This document shows positions 42,564-51,221 of a stretch of DNA of 64,000 bases, in pieces. This DNA is from [Eubacterium] infirmum (GTDB taxonomy: Bacteria; Bacillota; Clostridia; Peptostreptococcales; Anaerovoracaceae), in assembly GCA_900450455.1 (NCBI GenBank), contig UGGN01000001.1:62001-126000 (forward strand), given 5' to 3'. Positions within the stretch are counted from its first letter, which is position 1, and the number at the start of each line of letters is the position of its first letter. A model generated the notes under the pieces. That model saw nothing but the letters and a program-made list of their open reading frames with translations, did not search any database and was not told the origin of the DNA. Both the position numbers and the translations under genes were made by a program.

Positions 42564-44418
42564 TTCTCTTCTCCTTTTCTAAGTATACTTGAAGTACATT
42601 TATATCCGCAGGTGATACGCCAGAAATTCTCGAGGCCTGACCTAGAGATACCGGCTTAATCTTATTCATTTTTTGGGCTGCTTCAATTCTAAGTCCATCA
42701 ATTTTCTCATAATCTATATCGCCGGAAAGAGGTTTTCTTTCGAGCTTCTTAAACTTCTCAACCTGTTGAATTTGTTTCTTTATATAACCCTGATATTTAA
42801 TTTCAACTGAAACTTGAGCTCTTGCGTGCTCAGATATTTCAGGTCTTTCCTTATCTATTTCCTGTAGGTTTTCGTATGTCACCTCCGGTCGTTTCAATAG
42901 ATCTGCAAGGCTGATTTTTCCGTCGACCGGCGAACTGTTAATTTTTTCCAAATATGAATTTGTTTCTGCAACGGTAGGCATTACGGATTTAAGCCTGTCT
43001 ATTTCCCTAGCTACTTCCTCCTGTTTTGATTTAAGTCTATTAAATCTCTCTTCGGAAGCAAGTCCTATCTCATAACTCTTGGCTGTCAACCTGTCGTCTG
43101 CATTGTCTTGCCTCAGAAGCAGCCTATATTCCGCTCTGCTCGTCATAATTCTATAAGGTTCATTAGTACCTTTAGTCACCAAATCGTCGATTAGAACGCC
43201 AATATAGGCCTCGTTTCTCGCAAGAACAAAAGGTTCTTTACCATTTATTGCCAGGTGTGCGTTTATGCCGGCCATGAGTCCCTGAGCTGCCGCCTCTTCA
43301 TATCCGGAACTTCCATTAAACTGTCCGGCACAAAAAAGTTTCTCGATTACCCTGCTCTCCAAGTTTAATTTTAATTCAAGCGGATCTATGCAGTCATATT
43401 CGATCGCATAAGCCGGTCTGGTGATAACTATATTCTCAAGACCTTCTATACTTTGATAAAAATCTCTCTGTACATCTTCAGGAAGACTTGAACTCATGCC
43501 CTGGATATACATTTCATCAGTATCAAGTCCCTCCGGCTCAATGAAGAGCTGGTGCCTTTCCTTCTCAGCAAAGCGATTTACCTTATCTTCAATTGAAGGA
43601 CAGTATCTTGGTCCTATCCCCTCGATTTGACCGCCAAACAAGGCGGAACGGTTGAAGTTTTCCCTAATTATCTCGTGAGTTCTGCTGTTTGTATATGTGA
43701 GCCAACATGAAATCTGTTCCTTTTCAAGTTCATCATTTAAGAAAGAAAACGGTACGATTTTCTCATCGCCCTTCTGCTCCAGCATTTTTGAATAGTCAAA
43801 GCTTAAAGCCAGTGCTCTTGCCGGTGTTCCGGTCTTAAAACGCCTTAGTTTTATGCCGTATTCAACGAGCTTATCCGATAGCTCATTTGCCGGTGCAAGA
43901 CCGTTTGGACCACTCGAATACGCGCTATCTCCAATAAAAACCTTACCGCGAAGAAAGGTTCCGGTCGCTATAATTACAGCCTTTGCTCTATAGACAGCGT
44001 GATTTCTTGTGACAACTCCACAGGCCTTACCATCTTCAACTATTATGTCTATAATCTCGTCTTGCTTCATAAAGAGGTTTTCCTGCCTCTCTATGGTCTT
44101 CTTCATCTCAAGGTGATACTGATACTTGTCAGCCTGCGCTCTAAGAGAATGAACAGCAGGACCTTTCGCTGTATTTAGCATGCGGCTCTGTATAAAGGTT
44201 TTATCTATATTTACACCCATCTCACCGCCAAGTGCGTCTATCTCTCTTACGAGATGACCTTTGCCGGTTCCACCAATAGAAGGATTGCAAGGCATCATAG
44301 CAATTGCCTCCAAATTGATAGAGAACATGATTGTCTTGCTTCCCATTCTTGCCGCTGCAAGTGCCGCCTCGCAGGCTGCATGACCCGCTCCTATGACGAT
44401 TACATCGTATTTTCCCAT
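42544..44418 (-). CDS. mnmG: tRNA uridine-34 carboxymethylaminomethyl modification FAD enzyme
   Basis: About 624 aa. The FAD-binding motif is at the start ([17 protein letters not shown]). The conserved [12 protein letters not shown] and the C-terminal helical domain that binds MnmE are intact. With MnmE it modifies U34 of certain tRNAs. The start at 44418 gives the family-typical [10 protein letters not shown]; an ATG 15 nt upstream (44433) is possible and neither has a strong ribosome site. A candidate extended -10 (TGATATAAT, 44448-44456) just upstream could give it its own promoter, now needed because an IS110 element splits it from mnmE. Confidence 0.95.
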   Translation of the reverse strand: MGKYDVIVIGAGHAACEAALAAARMGSKTIMFSINLEAIAMMPCNPSIGGTGKGHLVREIDALGGEMGVNIDKTFIQSRMLNTAKGPAVHSLRAQADKYQYHLEMKKTIERQENLFMKQDEIIDIIVEDGKACGVVTRNHAVYRAKAVIIATGTFLRGKVFIGDSAYSSGPNGLAPANELSDKLVEYGIKLRRFKTGTPARALALSFDYSKMLEQKGDEKIVPFSFLNDELEKEQISCWLTYTNSRTHEIIRENFNRSALFGGQIEGIGPRYCPSIEDKVNRFAEKERHQLFIEPEGLDTDEMYIQGMSSSLPEDVQRDFYQSIEGLENIVITRPAYAIEYDCIDPLELKLNLESRVIEKLFCAGQFNGSSGYEEAAAQGLMAGINAHLAINGKEPFVLARNEAYIGVLIDDLVTKGTNEPYRIMTSRAEYRLLLRQDNADDRLTAKSYEIGLASEERFNRLKSKQEEVAREIDRLKSVMPTVAETNSYLEKINSSPVDGKISLADLLKRPEVTYENLQEIDKERPEISEHARAQVSVEIKYQGYIKKQIQQVEKFKKLERKPLSGDIDYEKIDGLRIEAAQKMNKIKPVSLGQASRISGVSPADINVLQVYLEKEKRIEKAKF

Positions 44419-44489
44419 TAAATACCGGTCCATCTATTTCTTGTATGATTATATCATAGGCTAAATCATACTCTCCTTTCCATTTTTAC

Positions 44490-44709
44490 TGTCTGTGTCA
44501 TAATACATTTAGATACTGTGGACTTTTTATCTATTTCTGTAGCATTGACTACTTGATAGGAGTGTATTGCCGCTACATTATCTGAAATGTTTATTAGTTG
44601 GATGTTGCCGGAGGCTTTGCTTTCCGAGTACTTATATCGATCAAGTTTACGAGGATAATTGTAAGGTGGATCTGACAGTATCAAATCTTTATGAAAGGAG
44701 GCGCTTTCA
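44490..44709 (+). ncRNA. Candidate IS110 bridge (guide) RNA region
   Basis: In IS110 elements of the IS621 type, a structured RNA from the non-coding end before the recombinase guides target and donor choice. Here the upstream region is non-coding and contains a TGTAGC/GCTACA stem (44538-44543 with 44572-44577) closing a 28-nt loop. A hairpin CGGAGG/TTTCCG lies at 44609-44626. The limits and guide sequences are not determined. Confidence 0.35.
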
Positions 44710-45876
44710 ATGATATATGTTGGCATTGATATCGCCAAGCTTAATCACTATGCCTCTGCCATCGATTCCGATGGTGTGGTACTCATCGAGCCGTTCGAAT
44801 TCTTGAATGACAATGCGGGTTTTTACACCCTCTTATCCAAGCTCAATTCCTTTGAATTGGATGACATCATCATTGGTCTTGAATCCACTGCTCATTATGG
44901 CAACAACCTGGTTTCTTTCCTTGTCACCAAAGGTCTGCACGTCTGTGTCATCAATCCGATACAGACCGCCACTTTGCGGAAGAACAATATCCGTAAAACC
45001 AAGACGGACAAGGTCGATACTCTGGTAATTGCTAAAGCCGTCGCATTGATGGATCACCCAAGATTTGTTACTCTGTATGATATTGCTCTCATGCAACTGA
45101 AGAATCTAGGGAGATTCCGGATGAAGCTTGTTAAGCAGCGTTCTCGCACCAAGATACAGCTCACTGCTTACCTGGATCAGGTCTTCCCTGAACTCCAGTA
45201 TTTCTTCAAGTCCGGTATTCATCAAAAGACGGTCTACGCTATCCTAAAAGAGGCACCCTCTGCTACCCGGATTGCTTCCATGCATCTGACTCATCTTAAG
45301 AACCTTCTTGTGTCTAATTCCCACGGACACTTCAAGAAGGAAACGGCCTTAGAATTAAGAGTTCTGGCACAGAAGTCCGTCGGCACTGCCGACAGATCTC
45401 TATCCATTCAGATTACTCAATCTATCGCCCAGATCGAGCTACTGGATAGTCAACTTGATGCGGTAGAATCTGAGATGAAAGACATTGTCACATCTCTCGA
45501 CTCTGTTATCATGACCATACCGGGTATCGGTCCCATCAACGGGGGAATGATTATCGGTGAAATCGGTGACATTAACCGCTTTTCCAAGCCTCGCAAGCTG
45601 CTTGCCTTTGCGGGTCTTGACCCATCCGTTTACCAATCCGGAAACTTCATTGCGAAGAAAACCAAAATGTCAAAACGGGGTTCTTCCGCCCTTCGTTATG
45701 CCCTCATGAACGCTGCTCACAATATTGTGAAGTACAATCAGACATTCAAGGAATACTATGATTCTAAAAGGGCCGAAGGCCGTGGCCATTACAATGCTCT
45801 TGGACATTGCGCCGGCAAGCTTGTCCGTATCATCTACAAGATGCTTAAGGACGATGTGGAATTTAACTTAGATTAG
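44710..45876 (+). CDS. IS110-family DEDD transposase
   Basis: 388 aa. The N-terminal RuvC-like DEDD domain has D7 (VGIDIAK), E58 ([10 protein letters not shown]), D100 and D103 ([10 protein letters not shown]). The C-terminal Tnp domain shows [34 protein letters not shown] with the expected catalytic serine, and [17 protein letters not shown]. Both domains are full length, so the enzyme may be active. AAGGAGG precedes the ATG, and a GAAAG/CTTTC hairpin (44693-44708) places that ribosome site in its loop, which could damp translation. It is on the opposite strand to its neighbours mnmE and mnmG. Confidence 0.96.
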   Translation: MIYVGIDIAKLNHYASAIDSDGVVLIEPFEFLNDNAGFYTLLSKLNSFELDDIIIGLESTAHYGNNLVSFLVTKGLHVCVINPIQTATLRKNNIRKTKTDKVDTLVIAKAVALMDHPRFVTLYDIALMQLKNLGRFRMKLVKQRSRTKIQLTAYLDQVFPELQYFFKSGIHQKTVYAILKEAPSATRIASMHLTHLKNLLVSNSHGHFKKETALELRVLAQKSVGTADRSLSIQITQSIAQIELLDSQLDAVESEMKDIVTSLDSVIMTIPGIGPINGGMIIGEIGDINRFSKPRKLLAFAGLDPSVYQSGNFIAKKTKMSKRGSSALRYALMNAAHNIVKYNQTFKEYYDSKRAEGRGHYNALGHCAGKLVRIIYKMLKDDVEFNLD

Positions 45877-46016
45877 ATTCCATCCATATGATTTTTGAGG
45901 CTTCCTGCTGGGAGGTCTTTTTAGGCTGCGCTTCTTTCTAAATGCAACTTATTCTATTTTCTTCTGAAATTTACCTTGACTTTTCATAGTTGGTCTCCAT
46001 TTGATATTCATTAGAT

Positions 46017-47426
46017 TTATTTACCTAAACAAAATCTGCTAAATACCTCATCTATGACATCGTCCTGCACTGAATCACCTGTGATAAATCCCAGTTCCTC
46101 GTATGCATTTCTTATATCTATTTCTAAGAATTCTAAAGGCATGCCGCCGGAAGCTGCATTTATAGCTTCCCCAAGTGAAGTCGCCGCTCTTTCCAACATA
46201 TTCTTATGCCTTGCATTTGTAACTATATTGCTCTTTTGTGATCCTGCAAGCTTATCAGTTTCGCTTTCCTTTCCTAGCAGAAGATTTCCGCCTGCCTTCT
46301 CAAAGATAGCATTTTCAATCTCATCAACGGATTTGCTATCGTTTACGGAAGTTATCATATAATGCACTTCACGAGCAAATGAAGCAATATCAGCCTCAGA
46401 AATTCTTGCAGTCTTATCTGCCTTATTAAACAAAATGAGAAGCTTCGACTTATCTACTTGATTAAGAATATCGTAGTCCTCAGTAGAAATTTCAGATGTT
46501 AAATCTATCATGAAAATGACTAAATCAGCCGATTCAAGAGACTTCTTCGACTTATCTATACCGATTTGCTCGATTACATCATCGGTGCTTCTAATTCCGG
46601 CAGTATCTATTAGATTTACAGGAATGCCCCTTACATTTATCAGCTCTTCAATTGTGTCCCTCGTCGTTCCGGGAATCTCAGTCACTATAGCTCTTGATTC
46701 CCTAAGCATTGCATTCATCAAAGATGATTTTCCGACGTTTGGACGACCTATAATTGCAACATTAAGACCTTCCCTCAAAATCCTGCCCGTGTCGGAACTG
46801 TCTATTAGATAATCGACTTTTTTCTTTATAGAACGAAGCTCCTTTTCCAGCTTATCGTAAAGTATAAGCTCTATATCTTCATCCGGATAGTCGATATTTA
46901 CGGCAATGTCAACTAAAACATCCGTTATTTCCTTACGTATTTCATTTATCTCTTTCGAGAATCTTCCCCTTAACTGCTCCATAGCTACATCAAAAGAGGA
47001 ATTTGTCTTTGAGTTTATGACATCTATCACAGCTTCAGCCTGAGTTAAATCAAGTCGTCCATTTAAAAAAGCCCTCTTTGTAAACTCTCCGGGTTCCGCT
47101 AAATTCGCTCCACAGCGTAGCACAAGTGAGAGTGTATTTGACAGTGGTACAATTCCGCCATGACAATCTATTTCAACTACATCTTCAGCCGTGTATGTCT
47201 TTGGCGCAGGAAAGTAGACAGCGAGAACCTCATCTATTATATGACCGAATTCGTCCTTTATATGGCCGTAAATCAGCTGTCTATGATTATCCTTTGGAGC
47301 TAAATTCTTGCTCGCAGGATAAAATATTTTGTTTAGGATATTTAGAGATTCTTCTCCACTTATCCTTATAATTCCAATTCCGCTTTCTCCCGGAGATGTT
47401 GCTATCGCAGCTATTGTACTTTCCAT
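46017..47426 (-). CDS. mnmE: tRNA modification GTPase MnmE
   Basis: 469 aa. An N-terminal formyl-THF-binding domain, helical domain and inserted G domain: GRPNVGKSSLMNA (G1), DTAGIR (G3) and NKAD (G4). The C-terminal FCLGK carries the catalytic-support cysteine of the family. It works with MnmG on U34 of tRNAs. The ATG at 47426 has AAAGGAAG upstream and gives the family-typical MESTIAAIAT start, against an ATG 33 nt earlier. It is separated from mnmG by the IS110 element. Confidence 0.96.
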   Translation of the reverse strand: MESTIAAIATSPGESGIGIIRISGEESLNILNKIFYPASKNLAPKDNHRQLIYGHIKDEFGHIIDEVLAVYFPAPKTYTAEDVVEIDCHGGIVPLSNTLSLVLRCGANLAEPGEFTKRAFLNGRLDLTQAEAVIDVINSKTNSSFDVAMEQLRGRFSKEINEIRKEITDVLVDIAVNIDYPDEDIELILYDKLEKELRSIKKKVDYLIDSSDTGRILREGLNVAIIGRPNVGKSSLMNAMLRESRAIVTEIPGTTRDTIEELINVRGIPVNLIDTAGIRSTDDVIEQIGIDKSKKSLESADLVIFMIDLTSEISTEDYDILNQVDKSKLLILFNKADKTARISEADIASFAREVHYMITSVNDSKSVDEIENAIFEKAGGNLLLGKESETDKLAGSQKSNIVTNARHKNMLERAATSLGEAINAASGGMPLEFLEIDIRNAYEELGFITGDSVQDDVIDEVFSRFCLGK

Positions 47427-47476
47427 AATTCTTCCTTTGATTACAAAAGGCTGCCGCAAAGCGACAGCCCAATCTA

Positions 47477-48322
47477 CTATTTTAGTTCGATATGAATCCT
47501 TCTATATGGATCCTGACCCTCACTCTTTGTTGTAACGCGTGGATCTTTCTGTAGTGTTGCATGAATAATTTTTCTCTCGTAAGGGTTCATAGGCTCCAGT
47601 TTGAATGGTCTACGACTTCTTACTACCTTTTCAGCCAGTCTTTTAGCCAGCTTTTCCAATGATTTTTCTCTTTTTGCTCGATAATTTTCAGCGTCAACAA
47701 CTACGCGAATATACTCTCCGTTACCCTTATTTACCACAAGGCTGGTCAAGTACTGAATTGCGTCGAGAGTTGCTCCTCTCTTACCTATTACAGTACCGGA
47801 GTCTTTTCCTTCTAATAGGAAGAACAAATCGGTTCCATCCGTCTTACCGACAATATTAAGCTCTATTCCCATCTCCTCAACGAGACCCTTTAGGAATACA
47901 AAAGCCACATTATCTTCTTCCAAATCATTTAGGGAAGTCATATCAATCTCCGGAATGACAGGTTCGCTAATCTGATTTTCATCATCACGATGTCTGTCAT
48001 TTTTCATAGATTTTTTCTTCTTCTTTTGTGATGGTGTTTTTTGTTTCGCCTCAACTTTTTTCTCAGAGACCTTTTTACCATCTATGTTTGCATCTTCAGT
48101 GGATATTTCTTGTATTTCTTCTGCAAGTTCTTGCTTATTTTCTTCTTCCTTATCATTAAGGCTTACTCTAACGAGTGCAAGCTTTGATCCTATTCCAAAA
48201 AATCCTCTTGAAGGCTGCTCGAGTACTTCTATGTCTACCTCTTCCTTGCTTGCATTCAGTTCCTGCAAGGCAAGTTCAACTGCGGTATCCACATCTGTTC
48301 CCCATTTTTCCGAAACTTTCAT
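47477..48322 (-). CDS. khpB: RNA-binding protein KhpB (Jag/EloR)
   Basis: 281 aa. Jag_N domain (1-50, with EQPSRGFFGIGSKLA), an acidic/lysine-rich linker (60-130), a KH domain (GKDSGTVIGKRGATLDAIQYLT) and a C-terminal R3H domain (RPFKLEPMNPYERKIIHATLQ). It binds RNA and, with KhpA, tunes cell elongation and division in Firmicutes. It lies 39 nt downstream of yidC in the conserved order. GGAGG precedes the start. Confidence 0.95.
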   Translation of the reverse strand: MKVSEKWGTDVDTAVELALQELNASKEEVDIEVLEQPSRGFFGIGSKLALVRVSLNDKEEENKQELAEEIQEISTEDANIDGKKVSEKKVEAKQKTPSQKKKKKSMKNDRHRDDENQISEPVIPEIDMTSLNDLEEDNVAFVFLKGLVEEMGIELNIVGKTDGTDLFFLLEGKDSGTVIGKRGATLDAIQYLTSLVVNKGNGEYIRVVVDAENYRAKREKSLEKLAKRLAEKVVRSRRPFKLEPMNPYERKIIHATLQKDPRVTTKSEGQDPYRRIHIELK

Positions 48323-48362
48323 CTTATAGATTCCTCCAATGAGTGTACGCGAATACTAATTT

Positions 48363-49064
48363 TTACTTCTTTTTGTTTTTAGCCTTTTTATTCTGTGCCT
48401 TCAATTCTTTTCTCAGTTTATTAAATCTAATATTGAAGAATATCTGAGTGAAGTTACTGATAAACCAATAGATTGCAAGGCCTGCAGGATATGCTCTTCC
48501 TAACCAAACTATCATGATAGGGAAAATATATTTCATCATTCCCATTCCCATATTAGAACCTTGCTGCCCTAGCTGGTTCTGCTGCGACATTGAGAAAGAG
48601 AAAAATGTTGCAATACCGGAAAGTATAGGTAAAATCCATGGATCCGGTTGGCATAAATCCTTAATCCAAAGGAAGGACTCATGCACTGCAAATACCATAT
48701 TTTCATCACTGATATAGTTAAGAGGATATCTGAGTAAAACAAAAAGACCTGAAATAACTATAAGCTGTACAAGCATAGGCATACAACCCGCACTTGGGTT
48801 AAAACCTGACTCCTTGTAGAGCTCAGCTATTTTCTGATTCATCATTTCTTTGTCATTAGCATACTTCTTCTTGATTTCGTTCATCTTTGGCTGCATATCT
48901 GCCATGCCTGAAGTTGAAAGAATCTGCTTCTTATATAGCGGGTACATCGCTACTCTTATCAAAACTGATAAGATGACAATCGCTAACCAATAATGCCCCG
49001 TAATGTTATAAAAGAAAGCGAGCAGTATACTAAACGGTTTGGCTAAGAAATTAAATAAAGCCAT
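48363..49064 (-). CDS. yidC: Membrane protein insertase YidC
   Basis: 233 aa, the short Gram-positive form. The conserved catalytic arginine is in VLIRVAMYPLYKK. The coiled hairpin PKMNEIKKKYANDKEMMNQKI and five membrane helices follow, then a basic C-terminal tail that can contact ribosomes. Unlike many Bacillus homologues it shows no N-terminal lipobox. It inserts and folds membrane proteins with or without SecYEG. Confidence 0.95.
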   Translation of the reverse strand: MALFNFLAKPFSILLAFFYNITGHYWLAIVILSVLIRVAMYPLYKKQILSTSGMADMQPKMNEIKKKYANDKEMMNQKIAELYKESGFNPSAGCMPMLVQLIVISGLFVLLRYPLNYISDENMVFAVHESFLWIKDLCQPDPWILPILSGIATFFSFSMSQQNQLGQQGSNMGMGMMKYIFPIMIVWLGRAYPAGLAIYWFISNFTQIFFNIRFNKLRKELKAQNKKAKNKKK

Positions 49065-49080
49065 ATACTAAATTCCTCCG

Positions 49081-49314
49081 TTATTTTAAAGGGTCATATC
49101 CACCGGGATTTCCGGGATGACACTTTAAAATTCGTTTAATACCTAAGTAACTGCCTTTAATAGGTCCGTACTTCTGTAGTGCCTGTATGCAATAAGTAGA
49201 ACAAGTAGGATAGAATCTACATGTCTTGGGAAGTAGCGGAGATATAAAAATCTGATAGAATCTAATTAGCTTTATCATGAAGAATGAAATAATCTTACCA
49301 ATAAATCTAAACAT
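49081..49314 (-). CDS. yidD: Membrane protein insertion efficiency factor YidD
   Basis: 77 aa. The conserved core [19 protein letters not shown] and [12 protein letters not shown] are intact; an amphipathic N-terminal helix precedes. It overlaps rnpA by 8 nt, in the conserved order rpmH-rnpA-yidD-yidC. Confidence 0.95.
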   Translation of the reverse strand: MFRFIGKIISFFMIKLIRFYQIFISPLLPKTCRFYPTCSTYCIQALQKYGPIKGSYLGIKRILKCHPGNPGGYDPLK

Positions 49315-49648
49315 TTTTCTTTATTTTAGCCTTTCGCAAAGCTGAAGAAATCGATTTTTTAACGTCATCCGCTTTCTTATCGTTAATAGTATTTCTGGAT
49401 ATGAATATAAAATCGTAGCCGGAATCCAATCCGTCACAAAGATATCTATATCCTTCCTTCATAAGTCTTCTCGCACGATTTCTTCTCACACTGTTACCAA
49501 CTTTTTTACTCGCTAAAAAAGCTGTTCTATTATAATCAAGGTGATTTTTTCTCCAGAATAATACTACGTATCTATCTCCTACAGAATTTCCTTTTTTATA
49601 AATACTATCAAAATCTGACTTTTTTCTTATTACATTAGGTCTCAACAT
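49307..49648 (-). CDS. rnpA: Ribonuclease P protein component
   Basis: 113 aa, very basic. The signature [18 protein letters not shown] is present. It supports the RNase P RNA in maturing tRNA 5' ends. It starts 17 nt after rpmH in the standard order. Confidence 0.96.
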   Translation of the reverse strand: MLRPNVIRKKSDFDSIYKKGNSVGDRYVVLFWRKNHLDYNRTAFLASKKVGNSVRRNRARRLMKEGYRYLCDGLDSGYDFIFISRNTINDKKADDVKKSISSALRKAKIKKNV

Positions 49649-49665
49649 ACTAAAACACTTACTAA

Positions 49666-49800
49666 CTAAGCTGAAAGTCTTTTTCTTCCCTTAGTTCTTC
49701 TTCTCTTTAGAACGTTTCTACCATTCTTAGTAGCCATTCTCTTTCTAAAGCCGTGTTCCTTCATTCTCTGCCTATTCTTAGGCTGAAATGTCTGTTTCAT
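49666..49800 (-). CDS. rpmH: 50S ribosomal protein L34
   Basis: 44 aa, the full L34 length: it begins [20 protein letters not shown] and ends [15 protein letters not shown] lies upstream. It is the first gene of the rpmH-rnpA-yidD-yidC-khpB cluster, reading away from oriC. Confidence 0.97.
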   Translation of the reverse strand: MKQTFQPKNRQRMKEHGFRKRMATKNGRNVLKRRRTKGRKRLSA

Positions 49801-49863
49801 TTTTTACCTCCTCTTTTATAAACTTACCTGCATCTTCTAAATTTCAAAAATGCATACAAAATT

Positions 49864-49892
49864 ATTTTATATTGATATACCTCCTATGTCAA
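49864..49892 (-). promoter_or_regulatory. rpmH promoter abutting the insertion sequence repeat
   Basis: On the minus strand, TTGACA (49887-49892) and TAAAAT (49864-49869) are spaced by 17 bp, a near-consensus sigma-A promoter. The left 30-bp direct repeat begins at the next base, 49893, so the insertion left the promoter core intact but replaced everything beyond that repeat. Confidence 0.8.
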
Positions 49893-49922
49893 TACAAGAT
49901 TTGAATTTATCAACGTTTTAAG
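49893..49922. repeat. Left 30-bp direct repeat flanking the insertion sequence
   Basis: This 30-bp sequence (core GATTTGAATTTATCAACG) is identical to 50966-50995. Bases on either side of the two copies differ. It is best explained as a long target duplication made on insertion. Confidence 0.85.
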
Positions 49923-50965
49923 TCTTAGTTGTCAACACATATGTTACACTTTGAGAAGTATTCCGATACAACTTGGTTTGGGCTCTTGAAATCAAGAACT
50001 GTCTTTGCTGTCTTATTATATCTAGCCTCATGCTTTGACACTTGTTTTCTTAGATCTTTTTCGCTTGTAAAAGCTTTTCTTCCATAGAGAATCTTTCCAT
50101 CCTCCCTATGGCTTCTTTCGACTTTACCGTTTTGCCAAGGTGAATATGGTCTTATCCTCTTTAATTCCATGTTCAATTCTTTTGCAGCCTTCTCAAATGC
50201 ACTTTCTCGTTCTGTACGATCACCATCATTTACAAATTCACTGCCATTATCAACTTGAATCATACGAATTGGAAAGCCCATTCTCTTTTCTAATTCCTGT
50301 AAATACTTACATGTTTCATATGTGCTCTTCTCTTTTACTATTTTTAGTACTCGTTTTCTGCTGTATTCATCTATTCCTGTAATTTGATAGTATCTATTTC
50401 CGTAGCTTGGAAATCGTATACATTCAGCCGGCACATACTTTATATCTATTTGAACCTTATCACCCGGATATTTACCTTCCATGTGCTCATACTTACAATA
50501 ACTCTTTTTATGTATTATTGGCTTTCTATAACCCTTTTTTCGTATTTGACGGCACATACTTGCAAAGCTTCTTGTATAGCCTTTCTCTTTACATCTGACA
50601 AAAACCTCCGCCAACCCATATACTCCATTACGTTTAAGCATTCTGCATATTAATGCAAGTTCTTCTTTTGTGTGAGCGTTAGGACTATTATGGGGTCTTC
50701 TTGATTTAAGTGCTAGGCTTCTGACATCTCCGTTATATTTTTCTAATTGGCGATAGACAAACTGTCTATTAGTATGATATCGCATTGCAGCACGTGTTAC
50801 ACCATATTTAATCGCATATTCACATAAACGCTGGCGGAAACGCATTTCTTCGGTTATACTTTTCATGAGAGGACTCCTTTAGTACTTGAAAGTTTGTGGT
50901 AAAACCTATTGTACCAAAGTTCCTCTCTTTTTTTATTTATTTCTGTAACATATGTCTTATCACAT
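49923..50965 (-). mobile_element. IS481/IS1202-like insertion sequence in the oriC region
   Basis: A 1043-bp element holding one transposase gene. Imperfect inverted ends share ACATATGTTACA plus several outer bases (left about 49929-49948, right about 50944-50963). It is bounded by exact 30-bp direct repeats. From memory, elements related to IS1202 make target duplications of about 24-30 bp, much longer than most IS; that fits here. It lies between rpmH and the DnaA boxes. Confidence 0.82.
49925..50866 (-). CDS. DDE transposase, IS481/IS1202-like
   Basis: 313 aa, a single frame without frameshift. An N-terminal helix-turn-helix (about 10-55) and a second HTH-like region (about 60-115) precede the rve integrase core (about 135-260). 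The DDE triad is D141 (QIDIKYVP), D206 (QVDNGSEF) and E250 (NGKVERSHR). The stop codon lies at the edge of the left inverted repeat. It looks intact. Family assignment between IS481 and IS1202 is uncertain; the latter is favoured by the 30-bp flanking repeats. Confidence 0.9.
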   Translation of the reverse strand: MKSITEEMRFRQRLCEYAIKYGVTRAAMRYHTNRQFVYRQLEKYNGDVRSLALKSRRPHNSPNAHTKEELALICRMLKRNGVYGLAEVFVRCKEKGYTRSFASMCRQIRKKGYRKPIIHKKSYCKYEHMEGKYPGDKVQIDIKYVPAECIRFPSYGNRYYQITGIDEYSRKRVLKIVKEKSTYETCKYLQELEKRMGFPIRMIQVDNGSEFVNDGDRTERESAFEKAAKELNMELKRIRPYSPWQNGKVERSHREDGKILYGRKAFTSEKDLRKQVSKHEARYNKTAKTVLDFKSPNQVVSEYFSKCNICVDN

Positions 50966-50995
50966 TACAAGATTTGAATTTATCAACGTTTTAAG
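50966..50995. repeat. Right 30-bp direct repeat flanking the insertion sequence
   Basis: Identical to 49893-49922. It lies 14 bp before the first DnaA box. The stretch 50867-51221 has no gene: it holds the transposase leader, the right IS end, this repeat, the oriC boxes and the dnaA promoter. Confidence 0.85.
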
Positions 50996-51008
50996 GCTAA
51001 AAACCATA

Positions 51009-51103
51009 TGTGGATAATTATGATAAAGTTATCCTCTGTATGTGGATAAGTCTTTTCATAACTACAAAATAAACATCCTTTTTTAGTAATAACCTGTGGA
51101 TAA
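51009..51103. other. oriC, DnaA-box cluster upstream of dnaA
   Basis: Three perfect DnaA boxes TGTGGATAA are at 51009-51017, 51041-51049 and 51095-51103, all in one orientation, with a degenerate TTATCCTCT at 51029-51037. An A/T-only stretch of about 20 bp follows near 51117-51137. With the second cluster after dnaA this forms a bipartite origin like that of Bacillus. Confidence 0.9.
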
Positions 51104-51160
51104 CTTTTTGTAACTATATATTTTTAAAAAAAAATTTTTGAAGTTCCCATTCAATATAAC

Positions 51161-51189
51161 TTGTTTTAAATCTAATTATTTTATACAAT
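51161..51189 (+). promoter_or_regulatory. dnaA promoter
   Basis: TTGTTT (51161-51166) and TACAAT (51184-51189) are spaced by 17 bp, giving a leader of about 25 nt that holds the AGGGAGG ribosome site at 51206-51212. The DnaA boxes lie just upstream, so autoregulation is likely. Confidence 0.65.
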
Positions 51190-51221
51190 ATATTTATATC
51201 ATTTTAGGGAGGCATCTATAA

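Larger units (their letters stand above)
44472..45998 (+). mobile_element. IS110-family insertion sequence between mnmE and mnmG
   Basis: An IS110-type transposase with about 240 bp of non-coding DNA upstream and 120 bp downstream lies in what is normally a short mnmE-mnmG gap. TCTCC occurs at 44472-44476 and 45994-45998. Removing the DNA between them would leave a natural gap of about 60 bp. These limits are therefore proposed; IS110 elements lack terminal inverted repeats, so the ends cannot be fixed from one sequence. The implied length of about 1.52 kb is typical. Confidence 0.6.

Noticed and set aside
44466-44738. Open frame of 90 codons on the minus strand in the upstream end of the IS110 element
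   Set aside because: No ribosome site or family. It contains a chance DPPYNYP string but nothing else of a methyltransferase, and it covers the region better explained as IS110 non-coding end.
49893-49922. The 30-bp repeat as a dif/Xer site
   Set aside because: IS1202-like elements can target Xer sites, but I could not align this repeat convincingly to dif half-sites, and it lies at the origin instead of the terminus.
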